A DNA stretch of 64,000 nucleotides, taken from positions 6,696,001 through 6,760,000 of the forward strand of contig NZ_CP102512.1 in the NCBI RefSeq assembly GCF_024612015.1, in the 5' to 3' direction. The DNA comes from Streptomyces sp. CA-210063. GTDB taxonomy: Bacteria; Actinomycetota; Actinomycetes; Streptomycetales; Streptomycetaceae. Below are positions 50,261-59,201 of the stretch, in pieces (position 1 is the first letter of the stretch; every line of letters starts with the position of its first letter). The notes beneath the pieces were generated by a model that saw only the letters and a program-made list of their open reading frames with translations, ran no database searches and was not told the DNA's origin. A program made the position numbers and the translations under genes.

Positions 50261-52198
50261 CTACGGAACCTTCACCCACCGCGCGGCGCTCGGCGTCCCC
50301 GCGTCATCCGTCACGAACAGCATGTACCACCCCGACTGCACCAGATTCCGATTCTTCGGCACAGTCACCGTGATCTCATCACCCTCCGCCTTGAAGTCCA
50401 CCTCGATCGACTTCTGATCCACATCCGTCACATGCGTCGACGCACTCGGCCGAATCAACCGCGCCGACTTGATGGACGAGGCATGCCGCGTACCGAACGT
50501 CGCCGTCCCGCCCCGCGCCACCGTCTTCGGCCCGCCGGACAACGTCGGCCGCGCGTCCTGGTACAGATACGGCGGCGTATAGATCTCGATCCGCTGCTCG
50601 AACTCCCCCGGCTTGGTGTTGGCCTTGTCGGCGTACAGGGAGTCCGACCCGAAGAACACCACGCGCCCGTCCGGCAGCAGGATCGACCCGGAGTGGTAGT
50701 TCCGGCCGACGAGCGGGTCGGCGACCCGCCGCATCTCCCCGGTCTTCGCGTCGTAGAGCCGCGCCTCGAGGATGTTGGAGTCGCCGCGCCCCCGATAGTC
50801 CTCCGAGCCGCCGGAGATGAGCACTGTGTCGTCGGGCAGGATCGAGGCCTGCGGATAGCGCGTGCCCTTCGCCAGCTCCGGCCCGTCCACGAACCGCGGC
50901 TTCTCGGCCAGCAGATCGATCAGCCGGGTCTTCTTGCTGGACCGCTCCGACTCACCGACCCCGCCCCCGCCGATGACCATGTACTTCTCGTCCTGCGCCG
51001 GAGGCAACAGCACGGTCCCGGCGGTTTCGAGCAGCTTGTTGTCGCTCATCCCGGGGACCTTGGTGAACTTGTTGGTCTTCAGGTCCCAGATACCGGGGTC
51101 ACGGCCGATGTCGTCCGGCCCGTACCCGGCGTTCGCGCCCGAGTAGAACAGCTTGCCGTTCTGCATCAGGGAGATCGCCGGGTACGTCGGGAACTGCTGG
51201 ACGTCCTTCGTGTATGTCCACTTCTTGGTCTCGGGGTCGTAGACCTCGTTCTTGCCCGGGACCAGCTGGCCGATCTCGTCGAGGCCGGACAGCGACAGGA
51301 TCGTGCCGTCCGACAGCGTCGTCAGCGTCGGGTACCAGCGCGCCTCGTTCATCGGGTCGACCTTGATGTACTTCTCGGCGACCGGGTCGAACTCGTAGGC
51401 GTCCTTGATCCCTTGGAAGTCCTTCTTGTCGAGGGCGAGCTTCTGCGCGATGCCGTACGTGTTCCGCGCGTCCTCACCCTCCAGGCCCACTACCCGGTAG
51501 TTGTCCTCCGTCCCCGTCTCGTACTTCCTGCCCCTCTTCTCGGCCTCGACGTAGGCGCGCGCGATCCCCGGCTTGTTGCCGGTGAACTTCCCGGTGTCCT
51601 TGTCGAAGGTCTTCGTGGCCTTCTTGATGTCGACCGTGTCCTTCAGGACGAACGTCTTGCCGTTCGCCTTGCCGACGAACCGGGTCCCCGCCTTGATCTT
51701 CATCCCCTTGTCGGGGTTCTCGTTGTGGATGATCATCAGGCCGCCGGCCTTGGTGACATCACCCTTCAGCTTCTCGTAGCGCTTGGTGCCGCCCGCGATC
51801 AGCAGATTGCCGTTGGACAGCTGGGTGTGACCCGTGCAGAACAGGTCGGCCGGGGTGGGTACGCGCTTGATCGTCTGCTTGACCGGGTCCCAGACGCGGG
51901 TGTCGAACTTCTTGGCGTCGAAGTTGTCGGCGTCGTTGCCGGAACCCGCGATCAACAGGACCTTGCCCGTGTGCAGAAGCGCGGCGTGGATCGTGTTCTG
52001 CCGGTACTCCTTCGGGAACTCCACGATCTGCCAGTGCCCGTTGTCGGCCTTGTACTCGGGTCTGTTGATCTTGTACTCGTGGTATTTCTCGGTGCTCACG
52101 CGGTACAGCCACGGCCCGTTCATCCCGGCGAGCGCGAGGACCACCGCCGAGCCGATCGCGAGGCGACGGGCGCGGCGGCGGCCTGCACGGTCCTTCAT
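50261..52198 (-). CDS. glxA: Radical copper oxidase GlxA (galactose oxidase-like)
   Basis: 645 residues. Uncleaved N-terminal membrane anchor (RRLAIGSAVVLALAGMNGPW), then a seven-bladed propeller. The cofactor residues of the family are visible: Cys121 (ADLFCTGHTQ), Trp288-Tyr289 (NEARWYPTLTTLSDG), Tyr501-His502 (GRNYHSGSILLPDG) and a C-terminal histidine in STHVTD. Copper and the Cys-Tyr thioether are expected. It oxidises the tip glycan made by CslA in Streptomyces. Its ATG overlaps the cslA stop (ATGA), so the two are coupled. Confidence 0.95.
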   Translation of the reverse strand: MKDRAGRRRARRLAIGSAVVLALAGMNGPWLYRVSTEKYHEYKINRPEYKADNGHWQIVEFPKEYRQNTIHAALLHTGKVLLIAGSGNDADNFDAKKFDTRVWDPVKQTIKRVPTPADLFCTGHTQLSNGNLLIAGGTKRYEKLKGDVTKAGGLMIIHNENPDKGMKIKAGTRFVGKANGKTFVLKDTVDIKKATKTFDKDTGKFTGNKPGIARAYVEAEKRGRKYETGTEDNYRVVGLEGEDARNTYGIAQKLALDKKDFQGIKDAYEFDPVAEKYIKVDPMNEARWYPTLTTLSDGTILSLSGLDEIGQLVPGKNEVYDPETKKWTYTKDVQQFPTYPAISLMQNGKLFYSGANAGYGPDDIGRDPGIWDLKTNKFTKVPGMSDNKLLETAGTVLLPPAQDEKYMVIGGGGVGESERSSKKTRLIDLLAEKPRFVDGPELAKGTRYPQASILPDDTVLISGGSEDYRGRGDSNILEARLYDAKTGEMRRVADPLVGRNYHSGSILLPDGRVVFFGSDSLYADKANTKPGEFEQRIEIYTPPYLYQDARPTLSGGPKTVARGGTATFGTRHASSIKSARLIRPSASTHVTDVDQKSIEVDFKAEGDEITVTVPKNRNLVQSGWYMLFVTDDAGTPSAARWVKVP

Positions 52199-54192
52199 TC
52201 CTTACGTCCCCCAAGTCCGCCCAGGGCGATCTGCATGGTCTGGTCGCTACCCCCGCTGCCCGACCCGGACGCCGCCCAGCTCGGCTTGTGCTGGGGAGCG
52301 TGCGGCGCGTGTGGGGCGTGCGGTGCGAGTGGCGGCGCGTGTGGCGCGGGAGCCGCCTCGGGCGGCGCCACCATGGAACCCTGCAGTGCGGCCGCGGCGG
52401 CGGCCTTCTTCTTGTCCTGCCGCAGCATGTAGCGCCAGACGAAGATGGGGAAGGCGGTGATCATCATGGCGAACGTGGCCCAGATGATCATCGCGGGGTG
52501 CGCGTTGCCGAAGACGAAACCGGCGGCGATCGAGCCACCGAAGATCACGATGAAGTACCAGTGGTACCGGAAGGTGCCGAACCACCTGTCAGGGCTCGCC
52601 GAGTCTCCCTTGGGCGTGACCACGAACTTGCTCTTGCGGCGCAGGGCCGAGTCGATCAGCGCCTTCGCGTAGAGCGGCGCGGACAGCGCGGACATCACCA
52701 TGCCCGCCACACCGCCGGAGCCCTCCGGCTCGTGCGGGGAGACGTTGTGCCGGCGGTTCCAGACGTACAGGCCTATCTGGAGCGCGGAGGCGTTGCCGTA
52801 GAGCATCAGCCACACGGTCGGGTCGATGTTCACACCCGAGGCGCCCAGACCCAGGAACAGGGCGCAACTCAGCGCCGCGAGGATCCAGTTGAGGGCGGAC
52901 ATCGGGTAGAAGATGATCATCATCGTGTAGTTGAAGAGCTTGCTCGGCGGCAGCGAGTACCAGCCCTTCCAGTACTGCTTGAGGATCGTCTCGTACGTAC
53001 CGCGCGACCAGCGCATCTGCTGGGTGAAGAAGTCCGTCCAGGCGCTGGGCCCCTCACCCACCGCGAGCACGTCCGGGGTGTACACCGAGCGCCACTTCTT
53101 CCCCGTCGCCGGGTTCTTGTGGCGGTGGATCTCGAAACCGGTCGCCATGTCCTCGGTGATCGAGTCGTACAGCCCGCCGATCTGCTTGAGCGCCCTGATG
53201 CGTACGGCGTTGGAGGTGCCGACGAACATGGGGGAGCCGTACTTGTTGCCGGCGCGCTGGATCAGCGCGTGGAACAGGAACTGCTGGGACTCGGCGGCCT
53301 TGGTGACGAAGTTGTCGTAATTGCCGTACACCTGGGGGCCGATGACGAAGCCGACGTTCGGGTCGCGGAAGAACCCGAGCATCCGCTCCAGGTAGTTGGG
53401 CAGCGGCACGTGGTCGGTGTCGACCGAGGCGAAGAAGTCGTAGTCGTCGCCGTGCGCGTCCAGCCAGGCGTTGTAGTTGCCGTGCTTGGTCTTGGCGCGG
53501 TGCGGGCCCTTGGGCTGGTTCCACTTCGCGATTCCCTTGCGGGAGAAGTGATGTACGCCGAGGCGCGCGCAGACCGCCTTCACATCCGGGTCGTCGCCCT
53601 CGTCGAGGAGCCAGATGTGCAGAAGCCCGCGGTGACGGAGCTTGACCGCGGCCTCCAGGGTCTTCGTCACCATCTCCAGCGGCTCCTTGCCGGGCACGAA
53701 GGAGGTGAGGAAGGCGACTCTGGTGCCGGTCTCGGGCACCACCGGGATCGGGTCGCGGGCGACCAGCGTGGCGTGCGCGTTCGACAGCACGTTCATGCAG
53801 CGGAAGAACTCGATCAGGCCGATCGAGACCAGCATGACCATGTCCAGGGCGGGCAGGAACTCGTACTCGACGAAGTCGCGCTCGGTCCAGTGCTCCTGCT
53901 GCAGCAGCCAGGCGAGCAGGACCAGGGAGAGCAGCGGAGCGGCGGCCAGCATCAGGGCGACCCTCATACGGTGCGGCTCCTGGGAGATCAGGGAGCGGTA
54001 CCGCACCTTGTAGGGCTTGGTCGGATCGGGCTGAGTGAGAGGCCCCGCGAGCCGGCTGTAGTGCTCGTAGTCGTATCTGGGAAGGGTCTTCTTGAGCTTT
54101 CGGAAGGCTCCGGTCCGGTGCGACGGCACCTTCAGTTGGGTCGTCTCGGACGGGTCGTGGTTGTGCCGGGCGCCCGTCGGCGTCGACGTCAT
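52195..54192 (-). CDS. cslA: Cellulose-synthase-like GT2 CslA
   Basis: 665 residues. Two N-terminal helices (ALMLAAAPLLSLVLLAWLL and MVMLVSIGLIEFF), a GT-A domain with ASVDTDHVPLPNYLE (DXD) and QQMRWSRGTYE (QxxRW motif), then C-terminal helices and a Pro/Ala/His-rich tail (PAPHAPPLAPHAPHAP). It should polymerise a beta-glucan at hyphal tips. It is the first gene of the cslA-glxA pair. The start (MTSTPTGARHNHDPSETTQLK) matches the family's soluble N-terminus. A c-di-GMP PilZ domain is absent. Confidence 0.95.
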   Translation of the reverse strand: MTSTPTGARHNHDPSETTQLKVPSHRTGAFRKLKKTLPRYDYEHYSRLAGPLTQPDPTKPYKVRYRSLISQEPHRMRVALMLAAAPLLSLVLLAWLLQQEHWTERDFVEYEFLPALDMVMLVSIGLIEFFRCMNVLSNAHATLVARDPIPVVPETGTRVAFLTSFVPGKEPLEMVTKTLEAAVKLRHRGLLHIWLLDEGDDPDVKAVCARLGVHHFSRKGIAKWNQPKGPHRAKTKHGNYNAWLDAHGDDYDFFASVDTDHVPLPNYLERMLGFFRDPNVGFVIGPQVYGNYDNFVTKAAESQQFLFHALIQRAGNKYGSPMFVGTSNAVRIRALKQIGGLYDSITEDMATGFEIHRHKNPATGKKWRSVYTPDVLAVGEGPSAWTDFFTQQMRWSRGTYETILKQYWKGWYSLPPSKLFNYTMMIIFYPMSALNWILAALSCALFLGLGASGVNIDPTVWLMLYGNASALQIGLYVWNRRHNVSPHEPEGSGGVAGMVMSALSAPLYAKALIDSALRRKSKFVVTPKGDSASPDRWFGTFRYHWYFIVIFGGSIAAGFVFGNAHPAMIIWATFAMMITAFPIFVWRYMLRQDKKKAAAAAALQGSMVAPPEAAPAPHAPPLAPHAPHAPHAPQHKPSWAASGSGSGGSDQTMQIALGGLGGRKE

Positions 54193-54616
54193 GAGTCATT
54201 CCCCCCGCACACACGTTCGTGTGTGTTAGTCGGTCTTCCGCCCGCTTCGGTCCCCCTCGACCGTTACGGACGCATCAATGGGCCATCGTCACCATGTGAT
54301 CTACACCATGGAGACACGGGGTGACGGCCATCCGGTTGCATTGATGCCCCCCTCGGCATCTGTTCATGAGAGCGTGCATCGCGTGTGTCGGTGAGGGCCT
54401 AAGATCCCCATCCCCGGGCGCGCAAATCGCCCATGGCCCCCCAACTGCCATGTATCCGCAGTCTCTTACGGCCCAGGGTTCTATGGTGTTCATCTTGATC
54501 GCAAGATGCGAAACGCGGTGTTTACCGGTCATACGCGGATATTGGGGCATCGGTGGAGGATCTGTGGGGAGTGAGAGGGGAGCGAGGGGGGAGTGCGCGG
54601 GGTGACGTGCACATGC
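54193..54616. other. Long leader region upstream of cslA
   Basis: 424 bases between cslA and the tRNA-Lys terminator. A CATCTTG-ATCG-CAAGATG inverted repeat is at 54491-54508. No protein-like ORF was credible. It must include the cslA promoter. Confidence 0.6.
54491..54508. promoter_or_regulatory. Palindrome CATCTTG-ATCG-CAAGATG upstream of cslA
   Basis: Seven-base arms with a four-base spacer, about 300 bases from the cslA start. It may be an operator; the regulator is unknown. Confidence 0.4.
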
Positions 54617-54657
54617 GGAGAGGCCCCTCGCGATTCACTCTCGCGAGGGGCCTCTCC
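54617..54657 (-). terminator. Terminator downstream of tRNA-Lys copy 1
   Basis: GGAGAGGCCCCTCGCGA and TCGCGAGGGGCCTCTCC are exact 17-base complements around a seven-base loop, a few bases past the tRNA 3' end. Confidence 0.9.
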
Positions 54658-54660
54658 AGG

Positions 54661-54737
54661 TGGTGCGCCGCCAGGGACTCGAACCCCGGACCCGCTGATT
54701 AAGAGTCAGCTGCTCTAACCAACTGAGCTAGCGGCGC
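54661..54737 (-). tRNA. tRNA-Lys (anticodon CTT), CCA encoded
   Basis: A 77-base cloverleaf: GCGCCGC acceptor pairing with GCGGCGC, D-arm GCTCAGTTGGTTAGAGC, anticodon stem GCTGA with loop CTCTTAA, TTCGAGT T-loop and 3' CCA. It is identical to the copy at 62833. A strong terminator follows. Confidence 0.97.
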
Positions 54738-54940
54738 GCGAGAAAAATCTTAGCGGAGGGGCGGGGGTGCTCCTGACCACGGAGCCACCCGGTCAGAGGC
54801 CGAGCCCCGCCGGGCTCGTCGGCCGACGGGGGGCGGTGTACATCATTTGGACCGTCAGCATGCGACATGGGATGACAGTTGAGAAACTGACCCGCGTGCA
54901 GAAGCGTGGAATTCTTCGGTCGGTTCGCGAGGGGAATCGC

Positions 54941-56497
54941 ATGGAGACTCCGGTATTCGAGGAGATCGATCCGGGGGCCGATTGCGAATGCCCCGGTTGT
55001 GTCCACTGGCGGCGGGTCATGCCGTACTCCGCCCAGTACGCCCATCTGAGTCACCCGGCCGCCAGGACGGCCAGGAACGCGCTCGTCGTCGCCACCGCCG
55101 CCGGCGCCGCACTCGGCGTCGGCCATGCCGCACCGGCGGTCGCGGCGGCCCACGGCCCGGTCAGTCCCGGCGGTGTTCCCGCAGGTGAGGAGCCGGACAC
55201 CCCGCAGGGGAAGAGGGCTCCCCTGCATGGCCCGGCCGGCCGTCCGGCGGACGGGGAGAAGCCGCCGAAAGGGGTGAAGACGCCGCCCACCACCCGCGCC
55301 GAGATCATCGGGCGCGCCGCATCATGGATCGCGGCCGAGGTGCCGTACAGCATGAGCGAGTACTGGTCGGACGGTTATCGGCAGGACTGCTCGGGGTTCG
55401 TCTCGATGGCCTGGAACCTGCCCGGAAACGAATGGACGGGCAGCCTCGACAAGTTCGCCCAGCGCATTTCGAAGGACCGGCTGGAGCCGGGCGACATGCT
55501 GCTCTTCCATAATCCGAAGGACCCCCAGAATGGCTCGCACGTCGTCATTTTCGGCGGCTGGACGGACTACGCGGAGACCCACTACATCGCCTACGAGTCG
55601 ACCCGCCCGTACGCCCGCAGACAGGCCACCCCGTACGCCTACTGGGACAACGGGAACCGCTATGTGCCGTACCGCTACAAGGGGCTGACCGACGACGGCG
55701 AGGATGCGCCGGACGACCGGACGGACGGCTCCGGCGACTCCGGTTCCCCCGGTGTCCCGTCGGAGAGCCCGGGGCGGAAGGGTTCCGCCGGGCCGTCCGG
55801 CGGTGACCGTTTCCCCGGCCCCGACGCCTTCGGGCCCGGCGCCGACAACAAGCACGTCACCCGGCTGGGGCAGATGCTCGTGGAGCGCGGCGGGGCCCGC
55901 TTCTACACCGGCGGGCCGGGACCGGTCTGGTCGGACGCCGACCGCAGGGCCACCCAGGCGTTCCAGCGGGCGCAGGGCTGGTCGGGCCGCGACGCGGACG
56001 GGATGCCGGGGCCGCTGACCTGGTCGTATCTGGTGACCGGCAGGGGCAAGAACATCCCTCCGGCCGCGAACCCTGGACCAGCGGGGAGGCCTGCGGCGCC
56101 CAAGCCACCCGTCGCGCATCGGCCACCGGGGACGGCCGGCAGGCCCGGCGCATCGGGGAAGCCCGCCACGTCCGGCCGGCCCGGGACGTCCGGTCGGCCT
56201 TCCTCGCCCGCCACGTCCGGTCGGCCCGGTTCGCCCAGGACGCCCGCCTCGCAGGGCGTCCCCGGCTATCCCGGACGCGGGATGTTCCGCCCGGGCGCGA
56301 ACAACGCCTATGTCACCCAGCTAGGGAAGCAGCTGGTCAAGAAGGGGTTCGGCAAGTACTACACCTCGGGTCCGGGTCCGCGCTGGGGCGAGTCGGACCG
56401 GCGGAACGTGGAGGCGTTCCAGCGGGCCCAGGGGTGGCGCGGCGGTGCGGCGGACGGCTATCCGGGCCCGGAGACCTGGCGGCGCCTGTTCCACTGA
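54941..56497 (+). CDS. CHAP/NlpC-like and peptidoglycan-binding domain protein
   Basis: 518 residues from ATG 54941 (GAGGGG upstream). After a conserved N-terminus (FEEIDPGADCECPGCVHWR) with paired cysteines, a hydrophobic stretch (ALVVATAAGAALGVGHAAPAVA) acts as signal or anchor. The domain at about 110-230 (YSMSEYWSDGYRQDCSGFVSMAW, with DMLLFHNPKDPQNGSHVVIFGGW) carries Cys and His of the NlpC/P60-CHAP type hydrolases. Two peptidoglycan-binding-like repeats follow (NKHVTRLGQMLVERGG and NAYVTQLGKQLVKKGF) with a Pro/Gly linker. It is likely a cell-wall hydrolase. It lies next to the csl locus, perhaps aiding tip wall remodelling. Confidence 0.8.
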   Translation: METPVFEEIDPGADCECPGCVHWRRVMPYSAQYAHLSHPAARTARNALVVATAAGAALGVGHAAPAVAAAHGPVSPGGVPAGEEPDTPQGKRAPLHGPAGRPADGEKPPKGVKTPPTTRAEIIGRAASWIAAEVPYSMSEYWSDGYRQDCSGFVSMAWNLPGNEWTGSLDKFAQRISKDRLEPGDMLLFHNPKDPQNGSHVVIFGGWTDYAETHYIAYESTRPYARRQATPYAYWDNGNRYVPYRYKGLTDDGEDAPDDRTDGSGDSGSPGVPSESPGRKGSAGPSGGDRFPGPDAFGPGADNKHVTRLGQMLVERGGARFYTGGPGPVWSDADRRATQAFQRAQGWSGRDADGMPGPLTWSYLVTGRGKNIPPAANPGPAGRPAAPKPPVAHRPPGTAGRPGASGKPATSGRPGTSGRPSSPATSGRPGSPRTPASQGVPGYPGRGMFRPGANNAYVTQLGKQLVKKGFGKYYTSGPGPRWGESDRRNVEAFQRAQGWRGGAADGYPGPETWRRLFH

Positions 56498-56559
56498 CGG
56501 CCGCGACACCCGCCCCACCCCGTTGACCGATCCCCCAGGCCACGGCCTCACCACTCACC

Positions 56560-56615
56560 ACCACAGCTCACTCCTCACCACCACAGCTCACTCCTCACCA
56601 CCACAGCTCCTCGCT
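56560..56615. repeat. Tandem CTCACCACCACAG repeat
   Basis: CTCACCACCACAGCTCACTC units repeat about three times upstream of the SPFH gene. Period about 23-24 bases. It has no spacers and is not a CRISPR. Confidence 0.8.
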
Positions 56616-56675
56616 CACCACCCCGGCTCATCGCTCAGACCACGGTTCTTCCTGCGCGGAGGCATGGAGGCACGT

Positions 56676-57821
56676 ATGAGTACGACCACCTCACCCACAC
56701 CGGAGCCCGAAGGGGCCGCGCGGCCCGCCCGGCTCATCCAGAACGAGACGACGACCGAGATCCCCGTACATCTGCTCTTCCGGGACGACCCGGCCCCCGT
56801 GTCCGTGCCGGTCACGCCCGCGATCGTGGGCCGGCGGCTGGGCACGGGGGAGCAGCCGAAGGTGCGGCGGGGGCCGGGGGCGGTGAAGGCGCGGCCCACC
56901 GTGGAAGTGGACCAGGAGCTGGTCGAGCGGCCGGCGCGGGTGATGCCCGGGGTGGTGGGAGTGCTGGGCGGGGCGTGCGGGGTGGCCGGGTGTGTACTCA
57001 CCTCGTGGTGGGCCGGGGTGTTGCCGGGGCTCGCGGTACGGGCGCTCGGGCTGCCGGCCGCGTACGCGGGTGCCGGACTCGGGCCGGCGCAGTGGGCCGC
57101 GTACGCCGCTGCCGGCGCCCTGACCCTGTTCGGGTTCGGCGGGCTGGCGCGCGGGCGGACCGGTCGGGCCTGGGTGCTCGGGCTGTTCGGGCGGTACCGG
57201 GGGACCGTCCGCCGCACCGGCCTCCTCTGGGTGAACCCGCTCGTGCTGCGCCGCCGGGTCGACGTACGGCTGCGGCACTGGCGGAGCGAGCCGATGGAGG
57301 CCGTCGACGCGAACGGGGTCGCGATGCGGGTCGTCGTCCTCGTGGCATGGCGGGTCAGGGACACCGCGCGGGCGTTGCTCGGGATCGAGGACCACGAGCG
57401 GTACCTGCGCGAGTGTGTGGAGGCGGCGGTCTCCCGGGTGCTGTCGCAGCTCCCGGCCGACGTATCGCCCAACGCGCTGGTCAGGGACGCGACCCTGCGC
57501 AACACGGAGGCGGTGAGCGAGGCCCTGACCCGGCTGGTGGCGGCGGACGCGGCGCCGGTCGGGCTTCAGGTGTTCTCCGCCCAGCCGACCCGGATCGAGT
57601 ACGCGCCCGAGGTGGCCGCCGTGATGCAGCGCCGCCGGATCGCCGCGCTCGACGCCCAGCACCGCGACACCGTCCTCACCTCCGTCGTCGACTCGGTCGA
57701 GGACACGGTGACCCGGCTGACCATGCGCGGCCTGGTCGAACTGGACGACTACGAACGCAAGGCGCTGGTGAAGGACCTGACGGTGGCGTTCTATACGGGA
57801 CGCCGCGAGACCTCCTCCTGA
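56676..57821 (+). CDS. SPFH/band-7 domain membrane protein
   Basis: 381 residues from ATG 56676 (GGAGG six bases upstream). A cytoplasmic N-terminus of about 90 residues leads to two membrane helices (VGVLGGACGVAGCVLTSWWAG and AAYAAAGALTLFGFGGLA). The band-7 domain follows: GLLWVNPLVLRRRVDVRLRHWRSEPMEAVDANGVAMRVVVLVAWRV, then VSRVLSQLPADVSPN and AAPVGLQVFSAQPTRIEYAPEVAAVMQRRRIAALDA. Such proteins form membrane scaffolds. It is located between the wall hydrolase and LPMO genes of the csl neighbourhood; the partners are unknown. Confidence 0.85.
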   Translation: MSTTTSPTPEPEGAARPARLIQNETTTEIPVHLLFRDDPAPVSVPVTPAIVGRRLGTGEQPKVRRGPGAVKARPTVEVDQELVERPARVMPGVVGVLGGACGVAGCVLTSWWAGVLPGLAVRALGLPAAYAGAGLGPAQWAAYAAAGALTLFGFGGLARGRTGRAWVLGLFGRYRGTVRRTGLLWVNPLVLRRRVDVRLRHWRSEPMEAVDANGVAMRVVVLVAWRVRDTARALLGIEDHERYLRECVEAAVSRVLSQLPADVSPNALVRDATLRNTEAVSEALTRLVAADAAPVGLQVFSAQPTRIEYAPEVAAVMQRRRIAALDAQHRDTVLTSVVDSVEDTVTRLTMRGLVELDDYERKALVKDLTVAFYTGRRETSS

Positions 57822-57893
57822 ACAGTCCGCGGCAGCCGGCCGCAACGGTCTGCGATTGGTATGGACATGTTGAACCAGCGCTCATAATCTGGG

Positions 57894-57910
57894 ACTTGGT
57901 CTAGACCTGG
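57894..57910. promoter_or_regulatory. DasR-like operator (dre) upstream of the LPMO gene
   Basis: ACTTGGTCTAGACCTGG contains the palindromic core TGGTCTAGACC (57897-57907), close to the DasR dre consensus. It lies about 35 bases before the LPMO start. A weaker TTGGTATGGACATG resemblance lies at about 57856. Control by DasR (amino-sugar response) is inferred. Confidence 0.7.
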
Positions 57911-57942
57911 AACACCCCCCACGTACTCCAGGGAGCGGCAGC

Positions 57943-58560
57943 ATGCGCAGTCATACGCGTAGCAAGACCAAGTGGTACGCGGCCACGGTCGGCCTCGCCA
58001 CCACCGGAGCGCTCGTGCTCTCCAGCGGTGGCGCCACCGGCCACGGCTACACCGACCTCCCCGTCAGCAGGCAGAAGCTCTGTCAGAACGGCACCGTCAC
58101 CAACTGCGGCGACATCCAGTGGGAGCCGCAGAGCGTGGAGGGCCCGAAGGGCTTCCCGGGCTCAGGGCCGGCTGACGGCCAGATCTGTTCCGGTGGCAAC
58201 AGCAGGTTCAACCAGCTCAACGCGTCCACCAAGCCGGGCGGCGGCGCCTGGCCCACCACCAGGGTGACGGGCGGTCAGAACTACACGTTCCGCTGGCAGT
58301 TCACCGCCATGCACGCCACCACCGACTTCAAGTACTACGTCACCAAGGCGGGCTGGAACCAGAACCACGCCCTGGCCCGCTCCGACCTCAACCTGACCCC
58401 GTTCTTCACGGTCCCCTACAACGGCCAGCGCCCGCCGTCCACGCTCTCCCACACCGGGCGCCTGCCGTCCGGCCTGAGCGGCCACCACGTGATCGTCGCG
58501 GTATGGACGGTCGCGGACACCACGAACGCGTTCTACGCCTGCTCGGACGTCACGTTCTGA
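57943..58560 (+). CDS. lpmP: AA10 lytic polysaccharide monooxygenase
   Basis: 205 residues. A signal peptide ends just before His34 (ATG|HGYTDLP), which becomes the N-terminal copper ligand. The second histidine is His124 (TAMHATTD). The conserved C-terminus VWTVADTTNAFYACSDVTF has the axial aromatic. Copper-dependent oxidative cleavage of chitin or glucan is expected. Gene position in the csl neighbourhood and the length match Streptomyces LpmP, which helps CslA glycan at tips. A DasR-like site suggests regulation by N-acetylglucosamine. Substrate is not proven from sequence. Confidence 0.9.
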   Translation: MRSHTRSKTKWYAATVGLATTGALVLSSGGATGHGYTDLPVSRQKLCQNGTVTNCGDIQWEPQSVEGPKGFPGSGPADGQICSGGNSRFNQLNASTKPGGGAWPTTRVTGGQNYTFRWQFTAMHATTDFKYYVTKAGWNQNHALARSDLNLTPFFTVPYNGQRPPSTLSHTGRLPSGLSGHHVIVAVWTVADTTNAFYACSDVTF

Positions 58561-58690
58561 GACGTTCTGAGTGTCCTGCGCCTGGGGTCCCGTTCAGTTC
58601 TGAGCATCACTTGAGCTGCGCGGGGCCCTGGCGCGGGTAGGTTCCCACACACCGCTGACCAGGGCGGTTGAAGAACATGGGGGAACACAC

Positions 58691-59161
58691 ATGGACGCCT
58701 TCTTCTACCTCGTTCCCGTGCTCATGATGGCCGTCATCGCCTTCTGGGGCTACCGCGTGCTGCGCCGCTGGCTCCTGATCAGGAGTGCCTGGAACAGCGG
58801 GCTGACGGCCGAGGCGCGCTGCCTGAAGACGTTCACGACGGTCAGCGAGGGCATGGGTGAGTACAGCCGCGTGCACACGACGATCCACCACGTGTACGAG
58901 TTCACGACGCACGACGGCCGCGCGATCCGTTTCGAGGAGGAGGACGGGCCGATGACGACGGTCGAGGGCGACTTCGTCACCGTCCACTACACCGACGGCC
59001 CGAACGTGGTGGCCACGGCCCACGGGCCCGGCGAACGGATCAAGCAGGGCGCGGCGAGCCTCGGCCTGCTGGCCTTCCTCGGGGTGGCCTTCGCGTTCTG
59101 CGTCGGCTTCATGGTCACGTTCCACCAGTTCTCCACGGACACCTCGTTCCCGACGCCGTGA
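58691..59161 (+). CDS. DUF3592 membrane protein
   Basis: 156 residues. One N-terminal membrane helix (FYLVPVLMMAVIAFWGYRVL), a soluble beta domain (LTAEARCLKTFTTVSEGMG, HHVYEFTTHDGRAIRFEEEDG, FVTVHYTDGPNVVATAHG) and a C-terminal helix (SLGLLAFLGVAFAFCVGFMVTF). This fits DUF3592. The function is unknown. It is followed by the acyl-CoA synthetase after a 40-base gap with its own operator. Confidence 0.85.
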   Translation: MDAFFYLVPVLMMAVIAFWGYRVLRRWLLIRSAWNSGLTAEARCLKTFTTVSEGMGEYSRVHTTIHHVYEFTTHDGRAIRFEEEDGPMTTVEGDFVTVHYTDGPNVVATAHGPGERIKQGAASLGLLAFLGVAFAFCVGFMVTFHQFSTDTSFPTP

Positions 59162-59172
59162 CCCTCCTCAAC

Positions 59173-59185
59173 TGACGGTACGTCA
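59173..59185. promoter_or_regulatory. TGACG-GTA-CGTCA palindrome upstream of the acyl-CoA synthetase
   Basis: An inverted repeat with three-base spacer, 16 bases before the start codon. Such TGACGnnnCGTCA sites are typical of TetR regulators of fatty-acid genes in Streptomyces. The regulator gene is not in the window. Confidence 0.55.
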
Positions 59186-59201
59186 ACTACCGTGCGCCGA
59201 C

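Noticed and set aside
50123..54324. Two very long plus-strand frames (769 and 678 codons) opposite glxA and cslA
   Set aside because: They are the antisense of strongly conserved genes with clear motifs, read as Arg/Val/Asp-rich translation typical of high-GC shadow frames, and have no start sites.
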